From contig CM046451.1 in assembly GCA_025506515.1 (NCBI GenBank), positions 73,738,599-73,802,598 on the forward strand: a stretch of DNA of 64,000 nt. The letters are read 5' to 3'. The DNA is from Flaveria trinervia (taxonomy: Eukaryota; Streptophyta; Magnoliopsida; Asterales; Asteraceae). The translations under genes and the position numbers were made by a program. How positions within the stretch are numbered: the stretch's first letter is position 1; each line of letters begins with the position of its first letter. The notes beneath the pieces were generated by a model. That model was not told the origin of the DNA. It worked only from the letters and a program-made list of their open reading frames with translations, and ran no database searches. Shown in pieces: positions 1-9,354 of this stretch.

Positions 1-1740
1 CACTGGAACAAAAGGTGTTTGTTGCCAGAAAGGGTGAGTTCTTAGAAACAAAGTTCCTTGTGGAAGGAACTAGTAGTAGAACAGTGGATCTTGAGGAGGA
101 TCAAGTAACACAACCCGATGCACGTTTGGTTGAAACTAGCACTCAACATGAAAATGTTGAGGATGATCAAGCGTTTGATCAACATGAACTTGTAATCCAC
201 TTGAAAGATATGGATTTTTCATGGATGGATGCTATGTGGTAGATTCAGATGAACCAACCACATATCATGATGCAGTGTCCAATCTGGATTGTGACAAATG
301 GCTAGAGGCCATGAACGTTGAGATGCAATCCATGTATGACAATCAAGTTTGGGAACTTGTCGTACCACCTCTAAATTCCAAAGTAGTTGGAAGTAAGTGG
401 GTTTTCAAGAAGAAAACCAATATGCATGGAAACTTGGATACTTACAAAGCTAGACTTGTAGCAAAGGGTTTCACTCAAACTCAAGGGGTGATTATGATGA
501 AACATTCTCACCTGTTGCAATGCTAAAGTCTATAAGGATATTGTTTGCCATAGCTGCTCATTATGATTATGAGATTTGGCAAATGGATGTCAAAACCGCT
601 TTCCTAAATGGATATCTTGAGGAAGATGTCTATATGGTTCAGCGTGAAGGTTTTGTCGATCCAAAATATCCTAACAAAGTATGCAAGTTAAAGAAATCAA
701 TCTATGGATTGAAACAAGCATCGAGAAGCTGGAATCACCGTTTTAATGAGGAGGTAAAGAAATTTGGCTTCATCAAAAACGCTGATGAGGCTTGCGTGTA
801 TAAGAAGGCTAGTGGGAGCACAATAACCTTCCTAGTATTGTATGTTGATGACATACTACTATTTGGAAATGACATTCCAACCATGGAAGGTGTAAAAACC
901 TGGCTTGGAAGTTGTTTTTCCATCAAGGATCTTGGTGAAGCCGCTTATATTCTCGGAATAAAGATCTATAGGGATAGATCAAGGCGGCTAATTGGTTTGA
1001 ATCAAAGTGCATACATTGACAAAATCTTGAAAAGGTTCAAGATGGAAAACTCTAAGAAAGGTACTGTACCTATTCAAAGAGGGACAATATTGAGTACGAC
1101 TCAATGTCCTAGCTCAAAAGAGGAGCAAAATAGAATGAAGACGATCCCATATGCATCTGCTATAGGATCCATCATGTATGCAATGATATGCACTAGACCG
1201 GACGTGTCATGCGCTTTAAGCATGACAAGTAGATACCAACAAAATCCAGGTGATGGTCATTGGATGGCTGTCAAGAACATTCTGAAGTACCTAAGGAGGA
1301 CTAAGGATATGTTTTGATCTACGGGTCTGGTGAAGAGGAACTCGTTGTAAAAGGTTACACAGATGCGAGTTTCCAAACCGATCGAGATGATTCACGATCT
1401 CAATCGGGGTACATTTTTATTCTGAATGGGGGAGCTGTTTCTTGGAAAAGCTCAAAACAAGAAGTCGTAGCGTTGTCCAGTACAGAGTCAGAATACATCG
1501 CCGCTTCAATGGCAGCACAGGAGCTGCATGGCTGAAGAAATTCATATCCGAACTAGGGGTAGTCCCTTCCATTCAGGATCCCCTAGAGATCTTTTGTGAC
1601 AACGAGGGTGCGATTTCTCAATCAAGGAACCTCGTGCTCATCAAAAGACTCGGCACATTGAACGGAGATTCAACTACATAAGAGATGAAGTTGAAAAGGG
1701 AAAGATATGTATTCGCAAAGTCCACACTGATAACGCAGCG
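1..1740 (+). pseudogene. Ty1/copia pol fragment (family C): RT and RNase H, broken
   Basis: This is the 3' half of a copia polyprotein: the linker after integrase (about 15-240), reverse transcriptase (about 260-1310) and RNase H (about 1315-1740). RT shows the KWVFKKK and KARLVAKGFTQTQG blocks, IYGLKQASRSW, and an intact catalytic YVDD at 841-852. RNase H shows YTDASF, STESEYIAAS and FCDNEGAIS, which carry the expected acidic residues. The frame breaks near 240, 486 (inside the usual GVDYDETFSPVA block), 1315, 1530 and 1620. It is the same family as element C (35102-55595), matching its RT and RNase H closely but on the opposite strand. The left end lies outside the window. On the right, RNase H stops after VHTD and runs into an LTR in inverted orientation. 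Confidence 0.9.
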
Positions 1741-2633
1741 GATAATATTAGTTTTGAATGATTTTCAAAGCTGAAATATATGTTCTTTAGGTGACCATAT
1801 TAGTGTATAAAACAAACCCATTTACAAGGATCATTTATGTGAATAGACAAGCAAGGAAGACATAAAACAAGCATTATGGACAGCCATAAAGAAGCTGCCA
1901 TAAACTACCTTGCAGCAGCAAAACAAGATCGAAATAGATGAAGATGATGATGCTTTTCAGTGACTAATCTTCAAAAGAGAAGGCCTCAAATCCGTGATAC
2001 CCCAAGCCCTTCAAAACACCTTGCTTGTTAGGTTGCTACACCCAAAAGAACCTCTTCTTTGCTTCACTAGAACTCGGAACTTCAGCCCCAATATTTCTGC
2101 TCCAAGCTCGAAATCAAGCAGCCAAGTTGAGAGAGTTTCTAGTGTGTGTGAGAGAGAGAGAGTCTTAGGATAGTTGATTGTGGTGTGTTGCATAAGTAAA
2201 GTCATGCAAGAACCAAGACAAAAGGGGGCTCTCCCAATGCCCTTGGGCGGCCGCTTTTCAAACAAAAAAAAAAGTTTTCCCACACTTTTTATTTTGTATT
2301 AGTTGCACCTTTTATTAATTCATGTTGTAAAATTAAAACCTAGTTGTAATTTTATAACACAACACTCTTTTATAAGTCATTATCTAACCATTTTAAATAA
2401 TGAAACAAATAAATCTCTCTTGAAAAAAATCATCCATATAATTTTGTTGTAACACAAAAGCAATATTTAGAAAACCAATTTTCTAAATTAGGTGTCTATA
2501 TTTGTTGCATGATCCTATCATTAAACAAATATTTGATGGTGTTTGTCTAACTTGTTATTGGGTATGACCTGACTTGGATCATTACGCGCTAACCACATCA
2601 ATCTTATATGTGTCTTGGGCATATAAGATCCAA
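1741..2633 (-). repeat. Family C LTR, truncated, inverted relative to the adjacent pol
   Basis: The sequence aligns by eye along its whole length with the LTRs at 35102-36054 and 54642-55595. Shared landmarks are AACGCAGCGG at the left, CATTATGGACAGCCAT, and GGGTATGACCTGACTTGGATC followed by a TGTCTTGGGCATA block at the right. It lacks the first 40-50 bp of a complete LTR, and its right end (ataagatccaa) runs directly into a family A RT instead of ending in AACA. It reads as an LTR in minus orientation, whereas the pol before it is on plus, so the two cannot belong to one intact element. Confidence 0.85.
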
Positions 2634-3889
2634 TACATCGTGGCATCTACAAGATCTCCATTTTCATCAGGTGCTATGTCGTGATTCGTAGCAAGTGGAG
2701 TCTCAGCAGCAGATGCATTCTCCATGTCAAAACGACTGAGAATGTCTCCTACATACTTGGTCTGATGTAGAAAGATCCCATTTGGTGTCTCATCCACTTT
2801 AACCCGAGAAAGAACTCATCTCCCCCATAGCACTCATCTCAAACTCTTTCTTCATAACTGCTTCAAACTCTTTGCATAACTCTTCGTTCTTTGAACAAAG
2901 ATTATGTCATCAACATAGATCTGTACGAGCAGTAGGTCGCCATCTTTTTCTTTAATGAACAGCGTGCAGTCAATGACTCCCCTGCGAAAGCTGTGTTTCA
3001 CAAGATGAGTCGAGAGTTTCTCATACCAAGCTCTTGGAGCTTGATGAAGCCCGTATAAAGCTTTGTCGAGCTTGTAGACTCTATCCCGATGATAAGGATC
3101 TTCAAATCCCTTGGGTTAACTGACATAGACTGTTTCTCTGATTTCCCCATGAAGGAATGCATTCTTCACTCTAATTGATAGACTTTAATCTTCATGTACG
3201 ATGCATAGGCAAGGAAGATACGAATGGCTTCCATCCTTGCCACGGGTGCAAACACCTCATTGTAGTCAATTCCCTCGACTTGGCAAAAACCTGAACCACC
3301 AATCGAGCTTGTTCCTCATAACGACCCCTTGGTCATCCTTCTTGCATTTCAAGACCCATTTGGTGCCAATGACTTTAGCATATTTAGGTCTATCAACCAG
3401 AGTCCATACACCTAACTTCTTGAACTGAAGAAGTTCTTCTTGCATGGCACTCACCCACGACTCATCATTTAGTGCATCACTTACATATTTTGGCTCAAAC
3501 TGCGAGACAAAACACCGATAAGCACCATCATGAATGTAACTCTTCTCCATAACCGAGGCGTAGTCAGCTGAATAAAGCTGATTTCGGATTTGTACTCCTG
3601 ATCTGACATCCCCAATGACATTTTCTAGGGGATGATAGACGTTTAAGCGTGATCCTGGAGTAGTGGGAACAGCTACCTCAAAGCCAAGATTATGAACATT
3701 TGGTTCTGCATCTGAGGTAGTTGGAGTTTGAGGTTCCGTAGTCGAAGGTGCATCACTTGTAGATGCTTGTGGACTTTCAGGATCTGGAACCTGTTTCTCC
3801 TGATTGTTCTGGTCATCTTCTTTAGCTTCATGTCCAGAGGAGGAGTCACTGTCATCGACTACTTCCCTGATGAATAGATGATTCTCCAT
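2634..3889 (-). pseudogene. Element A reverse transcriptase, 3'-truncated
   Basis: Reading leftward from 3889, an acidic Ser/Thr/Pro-rich linker (about 110 residues) is followed by the copia RT start (WVSAMQEELLQFKKLGVWTLVDRP, given here only as its first and last parts: WVSAMQEEL and VWTLVDRP), then KVIGTKWVLKCKKD. The frame breaks near 3266 and again before 2797. In other frames the sequence continues through a tyrosine-VDD motif around 2905-2915 (IYVDDI) to GIFLHQTKYVGDILSRF and the ATNHD block near 2680. Catalytic aspartates of the YVDD box are present, but the gene lacks its end and cannot be functional. Confidence 0.88.
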
Positions 3890-4874
3890 GTGAGCTAGAT
3901 GGTGTATTTAAGATATCATATATCATTCTAGTAGCTAACTTGTCATCCGAGGGAGAGAGAGGGATGTTGAAGGACTTAAAGAATCCATCATAGTCGAAAA
4001 AGTAGGTGGGTCCTTTGCCAGTAGGTGGTGTGGTATATCTTTGAACGTCAACATTACACCACACTTCTACTATACCCGTTGAGTTGTTGTAAACTCGCTT
4101 GTTCGGTATGTTGTATCCTAGAAAGATTCGTTCATCTGCCTTCTCGCTGAATTTACCTTCTTGTGTCTCCTTTAAAAGTGTGCACGACGCGCCAAATGGT
4201 TCGAGATACTCCAAATTCGGTTTGCGTCTTTGTAGTAGCTCGTAACATGTCTTTTCGTGGCGCTTGACTATCAGGACTCGATTCAGTGTATAACATGCAT
4301 TCGCCACTGCCTCATTCAAGAATTGGATACGCAGTTTTGAGTCTGCCAGCATAGTCCGTGCTGTCTCTATCAAGCTTCTATTCTTTCTTTCAGCAACGCC
4401 ATTCATCTGAGGCGTGTAGGCAAAAGTGAATTGATGCACAATTCCCTTTTCCTTGCAGTATGCCTCCATCCACTGGTTCTTGAATTTTGTTCCGTTGTCT
4501 GAGCGTACTTGTCTAACCTTCAGCTTGTAGAGAGATTCCAGTGTGATTACCAACTCCTTGAATGACTCAAATGTTTCTGATTTGGATTTCAGAAACATTA
4601 CCCAAGTGAACCTTGAGTAGTCATCAGTGACCACAAAATAGTACAAGTCGCCTGCAATGCTCTTTGTACTGACTAGACCAAATAGATCCATGTGAAGAAG
4701 TTCAAGAGGAAGTTCTACTGAATGAACTTTCTTTTCCGTATGAGACTTCTTCGTCTGTTTGCCTTTCTTGCAAGCTACACAAAAGTCAGGATGCTGGAAG
4801 TTCTTGACATTAACTCCTCTGACCAGATCCTTCTGAATCAAGTGATTCATCTTCCTTTGACTAATGTGTCCCAT
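3852..4874 (-). CDS. Element A integrase, 340-codon open frame
   Basis: The longest uninterrupted retroelement frame here. From the N terminus it has the GAG-pre-integrase zinc-binding region (GHISQRKMNHLI, then CVACKKGKQ), the rve catalytic core, and the copia-type C-terminal extension ending near a GYNIPNKRVY block. The DDE triad is visible: D in LHMDLFG (about residue 62), D in RSDNGTKF and E in NGVAERKNRS. It would insert the cDNA copy into nuclear DNA after cleavage from the polyprotein. It is a piece of gag-pol, so the ATG at 4874 is not a real start. The end overlaps the RT frame at 3889 by a frame change. Confidence 0.9.
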   Translation of the reverse strand: MGHISQRKMNHLIQKDLVRGVNVKNFQHPDFCVACKKGKQTKKSHTEKKVHSVELPLELLHMDLFGLVSTKSIAGDLYYFVVTDDYSRFTWVMFLKSKSETFESFKELVITLESLYKLKVRQVRSDNGTKFKNQWMEAYCKEKGIVHQFTFAYTPQMNGVAERKNRSLIETARTMLADSKLRIQFLNEAVANACYTLNRVLIVKRHEKTCYELLQRRKPNLEYLEPFGASCTLLKETQEGKFSEKADERIFLGYNIPNKRVYNNSTGIVEVWCNVDVQRYTTPPTGKGPTYFFDYDGFFKSFNIPLSPSDDKLATRMIYDILNTPSSSHGESSIHQGSSR

Positions 4875-4925
4875 TCTCCTATGCCAGGAGATGGAATCCT
4901 TCTCAGTAGCTTTAGATAGAAAACA

Positions 4926-5342
4926 CTAAACCTCATGATCCGTTGTTGAAGCTATTGACAGATCCAAAACATAAAGGTCTTTATATCTTGAAGCAATCAT
5001 CAGAACTTGGTCCTCTGGGATCACGTAGTCTTTCTTTAGCACGTAACACTTCTTGTTGTCGAAGATGACTTTAAATCCTTTATCACATATTTGGGAAACA
5101 GAAAGTAAGTTATTTTGTAGTTGTTGAACGTAGTTCACCTTATCAAACTTAACTTTCTGATTCCCCACTTCTCCCTGGGCTGTGATATAGCCTCCCTTGT
5201 TTCCAGCAAACGAAACATGCCCTCCTTTTATTTGCTTGACGTTTGATAAAAGGGCCCTGTTTCCTGTCATGTGCCTGGATGCTCCGCTGTCTACAATCCA
5301 CGTGTTAGTTTCAGCACTGTATCGAACACCCTGCACATACAA
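4926..5342 (-). CDS. Element A aspartic protease (retropepsin)
   Basis: A 138-residue open stretch of the polyprotein carrying the copia protease signature WIVDSGASRHMTG at about residues 15-27, with the catalytic D-S-G intact. It continues into the typical NNLLSVSQICDKGF block and the YVLDLSIAS segment that precedes the GAG-pre-integrase region. Retropepsins of this type self-assemble as dimers and cut the gag-pol precursor. A stop near 4926 separates it from integrase, so the polyprotein is interrupted here. Confidence 0.88.
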   Translation of the reverse strand: MYVQGVRYSAETNTWIVDSGASRHMTGNRALLSNVKQIKGGHVSFAGNKGGYITAQGEVGNQKVKFDKVNYVQQLQNNLLSVSQICDKGFKVIFDNKKCYVLKKDYVIPEDQVLMIASRYKDLYVLDLSIASTTDHEV

Positions 5343-5545
5343 AGTAAAGGATTAGTTTAGGTTAGGAACCCAAGCCTTTACTGGCTTGGGTTTCCCAAAG
5401 GCATCACACATCATAAATTCCACCCATTGACCCTTAGAGGATGAGGGTAGCTCAGGTTCCTTCTTGTCATCATTATCAGACACAAAGGATGTCTTCTCCT
5501 CCATAATCCAGATTTGTGCAAGGCCTGTCTGTGATAAACAGTCGA

Positions 5546-8145
5546 CTAACTTACAAGTTGAATTTTAGGTTCACTAGTTCTTCTAGGTGGAGTCAGAGAA
5601 TTCCTCTTAGAAGACCTAGGCTTTGAAACCTGAGGTTCAATCTTCTTCCTAGGTGTCTGATAGAAATGACAATAGGAGGCAATGTGTCCATATTCACCAT
5701 AGTTGTAGCACAACCTGCTATCAACTTTATGATTAAACTTTCTTTGTGGAGAAGTGTGTGACACTCTAGTAACATCACTCACTCTAGGTTTTGACTCTGG
5801 TTCTTTTGATGTTTTCTCTGTCTAACAAAGTTAACTGTTTTAACTTGTTTAACATCTTTTTCTTTTTGGTTAACTGGTTTTGACTTGAAATATGTGAAAG
5901 ATTAACCTTAGAAGTCTTTTTAGGTTCTGATTTGACTCTGTTTGACCTTTTTCAAATTCCTTTTCCAGATTAACACAAGGCAATTTACCCTTTGCCTTGA
6001 AGTGGCCTCCTTTTGTTTGTTTCCAGAGTCAATAGATGAACATAAGGAATCTGGATCACTAACAAGAAGAGTAGACACCACATGATCCTTGATGGGATTA
6101 TTATTTATGGTCTAGTCTTAGTGGTCATCAAAGTCTCAGGTGGTGGTGGAACCACTTTATAACCCAATCCCTCCCCATTGTTCCTTCTCTCACTAAGTGT
6201 TGGACTATGTGTGAAGAACTAGTCCAACTGTGCAGTTTCTGTTTTAATGAATTTACTTCTACTTCTAGAACTGCCTTTTGCTTCTTAGTGTCTTCTAGGG
6301 AGTTTAGATAATACCTAATGTCATTAGCTTGGTTAAAAGAAACTACTTCGGTTTCCCTAAGATGTTTAGTCAAAAGGTCTATCTTTTCTTTATAACTATG
6401 CTCATTTTTTTTAATACCCTATTAGCCTCAGTGCACAGTTGCAAATCTTTTACTAAGTTATCATTATGATCTAATAACCTAGCAAATTTTTCATCAATGC
6501 TATTCGTAAACGTAGCATGATTATCAAACATTTGGTCAGTAGTACTTACCTGAGTTGATTCAGAAGAGTTAGCCATCAACGCAACATCAGATGTCTGGTT
6601 CTGGTGATTCTGTCTTTTCAGTCTCTGACGTGGTAGTCTCCTCTTTAGGCTTGTAACTGACCTCGATTGTAGTTGCTTCTTCACTATGTGACATCTCTAT
6701 CTAAATGCTAGATCTCCTTCACTAGCGGAATCATTGTCAATATCTTCTATACTTGCAATGTTTGATTCCCCTGGTGAACAAACCTAAAGCTCCAATCCTG
6801 TCCTTCATCATCATGAGCAGTCAAGGCTTTTGGATCCTTGCTTGATGAAGTAGAACTGGTAGCTTGCTTGTCTTGACGAGTGAAGGACGAGAACGGGTTC
6901 CCGTACCCGTCTTCTTAGGCTTGACACATTCTCTTTTGAAGTGCCCCTTCTCTCCACAGTTGAAGCAGGTCACTTTGCTCTTGTCAAAGCCAAATGTGGT
7001 ATCCTTAGTAGCTACCAAGTTCTGTCCGGTTTGTTTTACAAACTTCTTCGCCCTCCGGACAGCACTAGCTAAGGCCCATATTATGTCCATCCTCTCAAGC
7101 TCCATTTCGTCCACCTGCTCGTAGTCCTCGTCTGCCAGATGGCAGTTTCCAATCTTCCCAGCAACAAGTCCATCATAAGAATGAACCACTGCAGCCAAAA
7201 GATCCATGTGTTCTCGAGCTACTTCCACAGTCAAATTACCGAGATTCTCGGTCTTCAGTTTAGTAGCACTTGCTTCGGATCCAATATAGTGAGTACAAGA
7301 AAGTCCCGACGTGTCTGATCCTGAAAGAGACGCATGTGAAGGACCCGATGAGCTAGACACAAATGCAGTCTGGAGAGGTGCTCCAGATGTATTAGCTTGA
7401 GGCGTGGCATTGTACAAAGCTGGATTTTGATTGTACGAAGACTTCTGAGCTCTTTACTTCATCCTAAGTGCCTCTTCTCGCAACTTAAGAATGAAGTCAT
7501 TAATATCCAGTTTTGCCAGCATTCCATTCTATCTCAGGTTAGACACGAATGAAGCCCACTTTTCAGGCAATCCATCTGCAAAGTTAGTAACGTTCTCTTC
7601 CATGGTAGTAGCCACCCCACGTGTATGCAGTTCACTCATCAGATGGTAGAATCTATCTATAACGTCGTCTAAACTCTCGTTTTCCATCGATGAGAAGTTA
7701 TCGAATTCCTTCTCTAACTCCTTAGCCTTGATTGCCTTCAATGAAGCATTCCCGTCATACCTCTTTTCTAGCTCATCCCAAAGTTTCTTGGACTGCTTAT
7801 TCTCTGAGAACTGGTGGAATATGTCTTTAGGAATAGACTGTGTAATCAATGCATATACTCTTTTCTTTGCATTGTATTTAACTTTTTGCACGTCCGTCAT
7901 CCCTCCTAACTTTAGCTTAACTCCATCAGCTCCCACCGGTGTACTATATCCAATTCGATGGCTTCCCACAGATTCGGATCTACTCCATTGAGGTAGATCT
8001 CAAAACGTTGTTTTCAGTGGGGAAACTCATCTAACGTCAAGAGCTTTGGTGGTTTATTATGATTACCCACCTCTCTCTCAAGCAACAGCAGGTTCTGTAT
8101 CCTAGAGTCCTTCCCAGCAGTAAAGGCTGACATGTGACCTTCCAT
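5546..8145 (-). pseudogene. Element A gag, interrupted
   Basis: The likely start is the ATG at 8145 (MEGHMSAFTAGKDSR), with an in-frame stop about 45 codons later near 8011. The next open piece (7969-7529) carries the UBN2-type copia gag domain, for example SIPKDIFHQFSENKQSKKLW. A CCHC zinc knuckle, CFNCGEKGHFKREC, lies near 6950-6990. It is followed by a coiled-coil-rich stretch (6128-6684) and a second knuckle-like motif near 5690, CYNYGEYGHIASYC, whose second cysteine is tyrosine. Gag forms the particle and binds RNA. Several frameshifts and stops mean no full Gag can be made. Confidence 0.85.
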
Positions 8146-8621
8146 GGCGAATAACTTTAAGTCTAATAAAACAAACTGTCACTGGTGCGACTGAAGGATG
8201 CGAACGGTCTAGTCGTGCGTATGAACGCTACGACTGGTTCAATCGTGCGGCTGAACTAAGCGATTGGCTCAGTCGTGCGAATGAATTGATGCGTATGAGC
8301 AATGCGAACGAACGGTTCAATTGTACGAATGGACATGCGACTAGGTCCAATCGTGCGTCTGGACTATGCGAATGAAGTCCAGTTGTGCGAATGGACTCTC
8401 GTGCGACTGAAGCTGCTGGTTTGCGAAATTTTCTAGGTTAAACGTGTTTAAGCCGTAAAAATTCGAATTTTCGCAATGTCTAATCGCCTATGTCCGTAGA
8501 AACCAAACTTTGATGAGCAGGGAACGTCCAAGATCACTTTTGAAACCAAAAATTGTGTTTTAATGCAAAAACACAAATTTTTTATCAATCTTGATTGAAT
8601 CACACGTAATCAAGAGCCAAA
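8146..8621 (-). other. Element A 5' leader with CGTGCG-type repeat array
   Basis: The untranslated stretch between the PBS and gag. From about 8180 to 8425 it is filled with imperfect copies of motifs such as GTCGTGCG, CAATCGTGCG and ATGCGAATG. The same kind of array occupies the U3 part of this element's LTR. From 8426 to 8621 I see only AT-rich leader sequence. Confidence 0.7.
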
Positions 8622-8633
8622 GCTCTGATACCA
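8622..8633 (-). other. Element A primer-binding site (tRNA-iMet)
   Basis: On the minus strand this reads TGGTATCAGAGC, the standard copia PBS complementary to the 3' end of plant initiator tRNA-Met. It lies 2 nt from the end of the LTR, as expected, and fixes the 5' LTR boundary at 8636. Confidence 0.95.
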
Positions 8634-8635
8634 CT

Positions 8636-9354
8636 TGTTAGGACCTGGTATTTAAACGAAATACCTAGTGATTAGCGTGTAAACCAGATCAAATAGTGCG
8701 GAATCCTATTTGATTGGCAATCCAATCAGTGAGAACACACGAAGAATCAATCAAGAATTGAATCTAACATTAGAAGTCGATTGGGAATCGATCTATGTGT
8801 TCTGTGAACTTGGAGAAACGAATTGGGAGGCTTCTGGACGGCTAGGGTACGTCTGGAATCATAATTAACGAATGCTCTAGTTTTTCCACGAATTGGGTTG
8901 TATTTATAGGTTAGTATTGTTCATTCGTGCGACTGAACCATTAGTATGGTTCAGTCGTGCGATTGAACCATGCGGTTGAGTCATCCGCACGACTGAGTGT
9001 TCGGTCGTGCGACTAAACCAATCTTATGTTACAATCATACGACTGATCCAGTCTCCAGGTTCAGTCGTGCGACTCAGTCATTCGTATGAAGTTATTCATG
9101 CGTATGGTCCATTCGCATGAGAACTTCATTTTGTTAAGTTTGAATGCATTAATTAATATAACATTATGTGTAACAATTCAAACAACCACAAACCTAATTA
9201 ACCAATTCAACGTCGACTCATTAATGAAATATTAAACATATAATTAACAAACAAACAATATCATTTCATTAATCATTCTAACCATTACCTCAGAGTCAGA
9301 CAAACAAGATCTATTACATTCATATCATGATCTAGGGACATACATGTATCAACA
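8636..9354 (-). repeat. Element A 5' LTR (719 bp)
   Basis: The LTR runs TGTTGATAC...GTCCTAACA on the minus strand, with TG/CA termini. The inner end is fixed by the PBS and the outer end by the TGTTG terminus at 9354. In transcriptional direction, an array of near-palindromic TCAGTCGTGCGACTGA motifs (about 9110-8925) is followed by a TATA box, CCTATAAATAC, at 8900-8910, then R/U5. The outer flank is the organelle-like segment. Confidence 0.85.
8900..8910 (-). promoter_or_regulatory. TATA box of the element A LTR
   Basis: The sequence CCTATAAATAC on the minus strand is a strong plant TATA box. It sits directly downstream of the repeat array and about 265 bp before the LTR end. It is kept in the A2 LTR (around 23720-23731) and in the copy near 31016-31026. 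Confidence 0.75.

Larger units (their letters stand above)
2634..9354 (-). mobile_element. Ty1/copia element A, 5' LTR to RT; 3' end missing
   Basis: A minus-strand copia element in the canonical order 5' LTR (8636-9354), PBS, leader, gag, protease, integrase, RT. The end of RT, RNase H, the PPT and the 3' LTR are absent, because RT is cut at about 2634 where a family C LTR begins. The order protease-integrase-RT identifies copia rather than gypsy. A second, more decayed member (A2) lies at 20553-24163. No target duplication can be assessed because one end is lost. Confidence 0.9.

Noticed and set aside
8617..8636. Possible tRNA gene because of TGGTATCAGAGC sequences (also near 59938 and 61014)
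   Set aside because: Only the 12-15 bases complementary to the tRNA 3' end are present, each directly beside an LTR. These are primer-binding sites.
8900..9110. Array of near-palindromes resembling a CRISPR or replication origin iteron cluster
   Set aside because: Position is fixed in the U3 of LTRs, upstream of a TATA box, in several copies. No cas or replication gene is present.
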